Assembly (NCBI RefSeq): GCF_020148105.1
Contig: NZ_JAHLZE010000022.1
Location: 1-64,000, forward strand
Length of the DNA stretch: 64,000 nucleotides
Source of the DNA: Methanobrevibacter sp. TMH8
Lineage (GTDB): Archaea > Methanobacteriota > Methanobacteria > Methanobacteriales > Methanobacteriaceae
Direction of reading: 5' to 3'
The notes under the pieces were generated by a model, which was not told the origin of the DNA, searched no databases, and saw nothing but the letters and a program-made list of their open reading frames with translations. Each line of letters starts with the position of its first letter. Positions within the stretch are counted from its first letter, which is position 1. Made by a program: the position numbers and the translations under genes. Shown here one piece after another: positions 58,410 through 64,000 of this stretch.

Positions 58410-59117
58410 ATGAAAACATTAGCTAATATAAATAATCCTTCAAAAATTTCAACTGATTCTTCCTTAGATATTATTTTAGGAGGGGGAATTGAAAAAAGGA
58501 ATATAACTCAATTTTATGGACCTCCCGGTTCTGGAAAAACAAATATATCTTTAAATTTAGCTGTTAAAGTTGCAAAAGAAGGTAAAAAAGTAGCTTATAT
58601 TGATACTGAAGGTGGAATATCAATAGACAGAGTTAAACAATTAGCTAATGAAGATTTTGATAAAATAGCTAATAATATAGTTGTTTTTGAACCAAACTCA
58701 TTTCAAGAACAGATTAATAATCTAAAATCAATTGAGACATGGATTAATTCTAATGCTGAAGAGGTTGATTTAATTATTATTGATTCTGCTGTAGCTTTAT
58801 ATAGATTAAAAGAAGGAAAAAATTCAAAATTAATTAATAGAGAATTAGGAATTCAAATGGGAACTTTATCAAGGTTATCTCGTAAATATAATATAGCTGT
58901 AGTTATAACTAATCAAATATATTCTACATTTGAAGTTGAAGGTTCTGTAACAGTTACACCAGTTGGTGGAACTATATTAAAATATTGGAGTAAAATAATA
59001 GTTGAACTTTCAAAATCTGATATGAATGGACAACGTATAGCTACTTTAAAAAGACATAAAACAATAGCTGAAGGTAAAAGCACTAAGTTTGCTATTACTA
59101 ACAATGGAATTGAATAA
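58410..59117 (+). CDS. radB: DNA repair and recombination protein RadB
   Basis: A RecA-family ATPase, paralogue of RadA, that assists homologous recombination in euryarchaea. The 235-residue length fits RadB, which lacks the N-terminal DNA-binding domain of RadA. Walker A G-P-P-G-S-G-K-T is at 37-44, and Walker B V-D-L-I-I-I-D-S near 117-124; V-V-I-T-N-Q-I is the L1-adjacent motif. A GTGAG site precedes the ATG. It stands alone. Confidence 0.95.
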   Translation: MKTLANINNPSKISTDSSLDIILGGGIEKRNITQFYGPPGSGKTNISLNLAVKVAKEGKKVAYIDTEGGISIDRVKQLANEDFDKIANNIVVFEPNSFQEQINNLKSIETWINSNAEEVDLIIIDSAVALYRLKEGKNSKLINRELGIQMGTLSRLSRKYNIAVVITNQIYSTFEVEGSVTVTPVGGTILKYWSKIIVELSKSDMNGQRIATLKRHKTIAEGKSTKFAITNNGIE

Positions 59118-59433
59118 ACTTTAATCTTTTGAATTTTTCTTCTTTATTATTCTTTATTATTAATTATTACCCTTTATTCTTCTAATCAATTTAAACCATT
59201 ATATTTATTAATAATTTTAAACATACTTTATTATGATATAAAACTTTTATATATTTTACAATTCTTTAATTAATGATTGCTTAACAGTATTATGAAAGTT
59301 TTATAAAAATTTTAGAAATAATAAGAATAAATCTAAGAATAAATTTAATTATAATTTTAATTATAATTTATAATAAAATTTTAATAAATTTATAATAAAT
59401 CTTAGAATAAATCTTAAATACAATCGTGATAAT
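59118..59433. other. AT-rich spacer
   Basis: No gene is seen. T-rich runs just after radB fit a terminator. Confidence 0.3.
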
Positions 59434-60585
59434 ATGATCCAACCAAAAAAATATGCAAAAGCTGCTAAAATCCCTCCTAAAGGTTTCAAATCAGCTAATG
59501 AATTCTTTGAAGAAGTTTTCAATGATAAAGAGATGATTTGGATGGGTCAAAATACTAATCACCTCCATGAAAGTAATGAAATTTTGGATGCTATGATTAG
59601 TTGTGTTGAAAGTAGAGAATATTGTAAATATCCTCCTCCAGAAGGATTTAAAGAGTTAAAAAATCTTATTTTAGAAGATCTTTCTCTTGAAGATAAAGAT
59701 ATTTTAATAACAGCTGGAGGAACAGAGTCATTATATTTATGTATGAACGATATTTTAGAACCTAATAATAATGTTATTACTTGTGATCCGGGTTATCTAA
59801 TCATAGACAATTTTGCAAGTAGGTTTTCTAATGAAGTTATATCTGTACCTATTTATAGTAGTGATAATGATTACAAGTTAACTCCTGAACTTGTAAAAGA
59901 ATACATGAATGAAAATACAAAAATAATCGTGCTTATCGATCCTTTAAATCCTTTAGGTAGTTCTTATAATGAAGAAGAAATAAAAGAATTTGCTGAAATA
60001 GCTATTGAAAATGATATTTATCTCTTACATGATATTACATACAGAGATTTTGCAAAAGAACATTTTTTAGCTGCCCATTATGCTCCAAACCATACCATTA
60101 CAATATACAGTTTTTCAAAGATTTTTGGAATGGCAGGACTTAGGATAGGATCTATAATATCCACAAAAGAAATAATTAGTTCTGTAAGAACTATTCTTAT
60201 TAATGACTTAGGAACAAACCTTATAGCTCAAGCTGGTGCTATTGCAGCTCTTAAATCAAAAGACTCTTGGATTAATGAAATTACAAATACTACACGAAAT
60301 AATCAAAAGCTTATTAAAGAATGTGTTGATGAAATTAAAGGGGTTTTTATTCCAGTATATCCTTCTAATGGAAATATGTTAGCTATAGACCTTAAAAATA
60401 CAGGAATAGATCCAAAAGTCATGGCCGACTATCTTTTAAAGAAAAAGATTTTTACAAGACAAGGTGCTTACACTAGTAATCTTTTTGGAGACAAATATCT
60501 TAGAGTTAGTTTCTCAATTCCAGAAGAACAGGTTAAGATTTTTGTTAAAGAATTTAAATCAGCTGTTGATGTTCTAAGAAAATAG
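59434..60585 (+). CDS. PLP-dependent class I/II aminotransferase
   Basis: A 383-residue fold-type I aminotransferase. The PLP-binding lysine is in [15 protein letters not shown] (about 226-240); D-P-L-N-P-L-G-S and the T-A-G-G-T-E-S phosphate loop are also clear, as is the final R-V-S-F-S. It resembles histidinol-phosphate or aspartate-type aminotransferases, but the N-terminus and the N-P-L-G variation do not allow a substrate to be named. Candidates are histidinol phosphate, aromatic keto acids or threonine-phosphate-like substrates. GTGATA precedes the ATG. Confidence 0.87.
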   Translation: MIQPKKYAKAAKIPPKGFKSANEFFEEVFNDKEMIWMGQNTNHLHESNEILDAMISCVESREYCKYPPPEGFKELKNLILEDLSLEDKDILITAGGTESLYLCMNDILEPNNNVITCDPGYLIIDNFASRFSNEVISVPIYSSDNDYKLTPELVKEYMNENTKIIVLIDPLNPLGSSYNEEEIKEFAEIAIENDIYLLHDITYRDFAKEHFLAAHYAPNHTITIYSFSKIFGMAGLRIGSIISTKEIISSVRTILINDLGTNLIAQAGAIAALKSKDSWINEITNTTRNNQKLIKECVDEIKGVFIPVYPSNGNMLAIDLKNTGIDPKVMADYLLKKKIFTRQGAYTSNLFGDKYLRVSFSIPEEQVKIFVKEFKSAVDVLRK

Positions 60586-60791
60586 ATTTTTGTATAAATT
60601 CATCTTATTTTAATTTTTTATCTCATATTTTTATTTTATTATATTGTATTCATTATTTTATTTTATTATATCGTTTTTATTACTTTATTTTATAATGTAT
60701 TCCCTTATTTTATTTATAATTTAAAATATATTTAATAAAATATAATGTAAAATAAAATTAATAGAAAAATAAATAATATAATAATTAATCG

Positions 60792-60960
60792 AATAACTAA
60801 TAGAATATTTATAGAATATTATAAAATAATTAATAAAATAGTTAATAGAATAGTTAATCAAATAACTAATAGAATAGTTATAGAATATTATAAAATAGTT
60901 AATAGAATAGTTAATTAAATAACTAATAGAATAGTCAATAGAATAATTAATAAAGTAATT
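60792..60960. repeat. Degenerate tandem repeat, units of about 58-69 bp
   Basis: AATAACTAATAGAATA starts at 60792, 60861 and 60919, followed each time by runs of TTAATAGAATAGTTAAT-type words. It lies in the convergent spacer (60586-61060) between the aminotransferase and ABCE1 genes, which shows no gene. Confidence 0.65.
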
Positions 60961-61060
60961 ATAAAAATATTTGAAAAATAAAATTAATAAAATTAATAAA
61001 ATTTATAAAAATAATAAAAAAAATCAAAAATATAAAAATAAAAATTTTATTTGAAAATTT

Positions 61061-62842
61061 TTATTTATCTTTTAAATAATAATATTCTCCTTCTTGTTTT
61101 TGTTCTCGATCTAGGTAGCTGTCTAATTTGTTTACTCTTGGTCTTTTTGTTTCTTTATCTCTTCTAAATGTTATTTCAAGATCTTTTAAGAATGTGTTCA
61201 TTGAAGTTCTGAGATCTGTTGGTTTGGTTGCTTTCCCTTCGATTCCTGGTTCACCTTGGAAAACCATCGCTCTATCTGATATATAATCAATAAACACAAT
61301 ATCGTGATCAACAATAAGGGATGCAGCATTTCTACTTTCGATTATTTTTCTAATAGCTCTTCCAGCTATTAATCTCTGTTCAACATCGAGAAAAGCTGTT
61401 GGTTCATCAAAAAGATAAATTTCAGCATCTTTTGATAAGGTTGCTGCTACAGCAAGACGTTGAAGTTCTCCTCCACTAAGATCTTCTACTTGTTTATCTA
61501 AAATTTCTTCAAGTGAAAATGGTTTCATAATTTCTGTTTTAAATATATTTGAACCATAACTTGGTGCATTCATATATAGAAAATCTTCTACTCTTCCTTC
61601 AAAGTCAGTTACAATATATTGTGGCTTGTATGCTATTTTTATATCTTCTCCTACTTCTCCTTCATCAGGTTCTGTTTCTCCAGCTAATATTTTTGCAAAT
61701 GTTGTTTTACCAATACCATTTGATCCAAATGCTGTTACAATTTCATCATGAAAAATTTCTCCAGCTTCTGCAGATAATGAAAATCCGTCATAAGATTTTT
61801 TTAGATTACTATAGGATACAATAGCTTCTCCTTCATCTTCTGGTGTTGGAGGTCTAATACTAAATTCAATAGGTTGTTTTCTGATTCTTACATTTTCTTC
61901 TTTTAAGAATCCATTGATATATGCATTTATTCCAACTCTCACGCCTTTCATTTGTGAAACTACTCCATAAGCTCCAGATTGACCATAAAGAATATGGATA
62001 TAATCTGAAATAGCATCGAGAGTAGCTAAATCGTGTTCAATAACCATTACTGCTTTTCCTTCATCAGCTAGAGATCTAATTACATTAACTGCATTGAGAC
62101 GTTGGCGAACATCCAACCAAGATGTTGGTTCATCAAAATAGTAAAAGTCTCCTTCTCTTACAAATGATGCGGCTATAGCTACTCTTTGAAGTTCTCCTCC
62201 ACTTAAGTTAGCTATTTCTCTATTCAGGACATTTTTCAAGTCAAGTGTTTTGACTGCTTCTTCAAATTTTCCTCTTTCATCAACACCTGTTAAAAGGTCA
62301 GATACATTTCCTTTAACAAATTTTGGAAGTTGATCTACCATTTGTGGTTTATGAACAACTTTTATTTTTCCTTCAGATAATTCCTTAAAATAATTTTGAA
62401 GCTGTGATCCTTTAAAATAGTTAATGACTTCATCCCAATTTTCTGATTTTTCTTCCCAGTTTCCAAGGTTTGGAATCATTTCTCCAGATAAAATTCTCAT
62501 AATGGTTGATTTTCCAATTCCATTTGGACCAAGAATTCCAAGAACAGATCCTTTGCTAAGCTGAGGCAAGCCAAATAATTCGAACATATTTTGTCCAAAT
62601 CTATGGATTGGTTCATCAAGAGCTTCAGGAAGATTAATTACACTTATTGCATTAAATGGGCAACGATTAGTACATATTCCACACCCAGAACATAAATCTT
62701 CAGAAATAAGTGGTTTTTTTGTCTTTTCATCAATAACTATTGTATCTTCTTCCATACGTACTCCAGGACAGTATTCAATACATGTATAATTACATTTTTT
62801 GGGCTGGCATCGATCATGGTCTAATATGGAAATCCTACTCAA
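61061..62842 (-). CDS. Ribosome-splitting ATPase ABCE1 (RLI)
   Basis: An iron-sulfur ABC ATPase that splits ribosomes after termination or rescue with Pelota (also in this window). The 593 residues hold two [4Fe-4S] clusters at the N-terminus (C-Q-P-K-K-C to C-P-G, then C-S-G-C-G-I-C and C-P), ABC1 with G-P-N-G-I-G-K-S-T and L-S-G-G-E-L-Q-R, the hinge, and ABC2 with G-S-N-G-I-G-K-T-T and L-S-G-G-E-L-Q-R. The start is TTG 62842, with AGGTGA four bases upstream; no other start is in frame close by. Confidence 0.97.
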   Translation of the reverse strand: MSRISILDHDRCQPKKCNYTCIEYCPGVRMEEDTIVIDEKTKKPLISEDLCSGCGICTNRCPFNAISVINLPEALDEPIHRFGQNMFELFGLPQLSKGSVLGILGPNGIGKSTIMRILSGEMIPNLGNWEEKSENWDEVINYFKGSQLQNYFKELSEGKIKVVHKPQMVDQLPKFVKGNVSDLLTGVDERGKFEEAVKTLDLKNVLNREIANLSGGELQRVAIAASFVREGDFYYFDEPTSWLDVRQRLNAVNVIRSLADEGKAVMVIEHDLATLDAISDYIHILYGQSGAYGVVSQMKGVRVGINAYINGFLKEENVRIRKQPIEFSIRPPTPEDEGEAIVSYSNLKKSYDGFSLSAEAGEIFHDEIVTAFGSNGIGKTTFAKILAGETEPDEGEVGEDIKIAYKPQYIVTDFEGRVEDFLYMNAPSYGSNIFKTEIMKPFSLEEILDKQVEDLSGGELQRLAVAATLSKDAEIYLFDEPTAFLDVEQRLIAGRAIRKIIESRNAASLIVDHDIVFIDYISDRAMVFQGEPGIEGKATKPTDLRTSMNTFLKDLEITFRRDKETKRPRVNKLDSYLDREQKQEGEYYYLKDK

Positions 62843-63298
62843 TTTATCACCTAATTAAAAATCATTATTAAAATTTGAAAAATTACAAATCTTTTTAATA
62901 AAAAATAATTTCATTATTCTAATTTTATTATTTTTATTCTTATTATTTATTTAAATTTTTAAACTATTAAATTTACTAAAATTTAATATTACTTTAAAAT
63001 ATTTATTATATTATTCTTTATTATTCTATATTATCTATATTGTTTTTATACTATTAATATAATAAATATAATTTTATAGAATATTGAATTTATGAATGAT
63101 ATTTATTTTATAATATAATATTTTAAGAATATAAATAACTATAAAGTATTATAATATTATTAATATTAAATTTATTAAATATTAAATATTAAAAATTATA
63201 TAATTGTATAATAATTGTATATTAAATTGTATATTATAATAATTATAATAAAATTTGAATGTATATGATACTAATTTGAATTAATAAGGTGTAGTTTA
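62843..63298. other. Divergent AT-rich spacer
   Basis: No gene is seen in 455 bp. It should hold the ABCE1 and pth2 promoters; no clear BRE/TATA pair stands out among the many TATA-like words. Confidence 0.3.
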
Positions 63299-63640
63299 AT
63301 GAAACAAGTGATTGTAGTTCGGAATGACTTGAAAATGTCCAAAGGAAAAACAGCTGCTCAAGCTTGTCATGGATGTTTAGGTTCTTATAAAAAGGCAGAT
63401 TCTAATAAAATCAAAGAATGGGAAAGGGAAGGCGAGAAAAAAGTAATTGTTAAAGTTAATTCATTAGAAGAGTTATTTGAAATAAAAGAAATAGCTAAAA
63501 AGAATAATGTTCCTAATTATATGGTAAAAGATGCTGGAAGAACAGAGTTGCCTGGAGGAACTATAACCTGTTTGGGTATAGGTCCTGACACTGATGAGAT
63601 TATTGACAAAGTGACTCATGATTTGAAGTTACTTAGCTAA
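63299..63640 (+). CDS. pth2: Peptidyl-tRNA hydrolase Pth2
   Basis: This enzyme frees tRNA from peptidyl-tRNA that drops off the ribosome. The 113 residues match the archaeal/eukaryotic Pth2 family, with [20 protein letters not shown] and the C-terminal [11 protein letters not shown], which contain the catalytic lysine, aspartate and threonine. AAGGTG precedes the ATG. An MfnE-like kinase gene follows after about 55 bases and is probably co-transcribed. Confidence 0.95.
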   Translation: MKQVIVVRNDLKMSKGKTAAQACHGCLGSYKKADSNKIKEWEREGEKKVIVKVNSLEELFEIKEIAKKNNVPNYMVKDAGRTELPGGTITCLGIGPDTDEIIDKVTHDLKLLS

Positions 63641-63694
63641 ATATTATTTTAATAGCTATTACTTACTATTTTATAAAATAGGAATGGTGTTAGT

Positions 63695-64000
63695 ATTATA
63701 GATTGGGTAGTTAAAATTGGAGGAAGTCTTTTTCCAAAAGAAGCTATAGAATTAGTCAATGCTTTAAAAAGATTAAAAGGATCAAAAAAATCAAATAATA
63801 TTAATTTTTTGATAATAATTGGAGGGGGAGAATTTGCAAATCTTATTCGTAAATATGATGGAATAACAAGATTTTCAAATCACATTACTCATGAAACAGC
63901 TATTGATTCAATGGATATTATAGCAAAACTTCTCAATGATAAGTTTGATTTTACTAAACTTGTTTATTCTATTGAAGATGCAGAAAATAGTTTAAATGAT
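63695..64000 (+). CDS. mfnE: MfnE-like amino-acid-kinase-family protein, 3' end outside the window
   Basis: The visible 102 codons encode the start of an amino acid kinase fold: W-V-V-K-I-G-G-S-L-F-P near the N-terminus and I-I-I-G-G-G-E-F-A-N-L-I, then H-E-T-A-I-D-S-M. This matches the methanogen kinases that phosphorylate the aminomethylfuran precursor of methanofuran (MfnE); other amino acid kinases are possible. The frame is open only from the TAA at 63674, and no ATG, GTG or TTG occurs before the conserved K-I-G-G-S. GGTG at 63686-63689 lies five bases before ATT 63695, so an AUU start is the simplest reading; ATA 63698 is an alternative, or a sequence error. Confidence 0.75.
   Translation, partial: MIDWVVKIGGSLFPKEAIELVNALKRLKGSKKSNNINFLIIIGGGEFANLIRKYDGITRFSNHITHETAIDSMDIIAKLLNDKFDFTKLVYSIEDAENSLND

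Noticed and set aside
61549-61824. 91-codon Leu/Gln-rich open frame on the plus strand
   Set aside because: It is antisense to the ABCE1 gene; its odd composition comes from the reverse complement of Glu, Lys and Asn codons.

Overview
The window is chromosomal DNA of a methanogenic archaeon, almost certainly of the order Methanobacteriales and most likely genus Methanobrevibacter. The evidence is a very AT-rich composition with long noncoding spacers, archaeal information-processing genes (Cdc48, Pelota, TFE, Spt5, SecE, RadB, ABCE1, archaeal ribosomal stalk proteins, ArcS), methanogen-specific genes (methanogenesis marker 8, ComA, an FwdE-like protein, an F420-ligase-like protein, an MfnE-like kinase), MraY- and MurG-like enzymes that fit pseudomurein synthesis, and a surface adhesin-like protein typical of gut Methanobacteriales. 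No prophage, insertion sequence with a transposase, or CRISPR array was seen. Most genes follow GGTGA or GAGG-type ribosome binding sites, and these were used to revise several start codons.

Layout. 1-5.4 kb: a secreted beta-helix adhesin-like protein, a membrane-anchored OB-fold protein and the ATP-dependent DNA ligase. 5.4-9.6 kb: an MgtA-type Mg2+ P-type ATPase behind a long, structured upstream region that holds a possible leader peptide and two short tandem arrays. 9.5-14.5 kb: thiol redox genes (ferredoxin:thioredoxin reductase-rubredoxin fusion, glutaredoxin-like), thiC, a CBS protein, methanogenesis marker 8 and a PAP2 phosphatase. 14.8-15.1 kb: an isolated, GC-richer noncoding segment with palindromes and a 34-codon ORF. 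15-22 kb: Cdc48 AAA ATPase, prephenate dehydrogenase, a membrane protein, Pelota. 22.5-25.4 kb: MraY-like, nitroreductase and MurG-like genes. 25.5-31.8 kb: FwdE-like protein, an unusual dihydrolipoamide-dehydrogenase-like flavoprotein, HypC, a rubredoxin-TPP enzyme fusion, ArcS.

32.4-39.1 kb: an Fe-S assembly DUF59 protein, tRNA-Ile(GAU), an ACT-domain protein, an HD-domain protein, TFE, a CofE-like protein, ComA (coenzyme M synthesis) and a pyruvate-kinase C-domain-like protein. 39.6-48.8 kb: the conserved cluster ftsZ-secE-spt5-rpl11-rpl1-rpl10-rpl12-alaS, with a recognisable L1 autoregulatory RNA inside the start of rpl1 and terminators after ftsZ and rpl12. 48.8-51.3 kb: DUF39/ferredoxin homocysteine-synthesis protein and ThiI, both sulfur-transfer genes. 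51.8-64 kb: GT2 glycosyltransferase, bifunctional fructose-1,6-bisphosphate aldolase/phosphatase, TspO, two tandem DUF357 genes next to a CDP-alcohol phosphatidyltransferase, Sua5, RadB, an aminotransferase, ABCE1/RLI, Pth2, and an MfnE-like kinase truncated by the window edge that appears to start with a non-canonical codon.

No clearly new multi-gene system was found. The most promising unexplained structures are the mgtA upstream region, the 14.8 kb segment, two genes whose ribosome binding sites point to AUU starts, the rubredoxin-TPP fusion, and several intergenic tandem repeats. All calls rest on reading the sequence and on recalled family features; no database search was possible.
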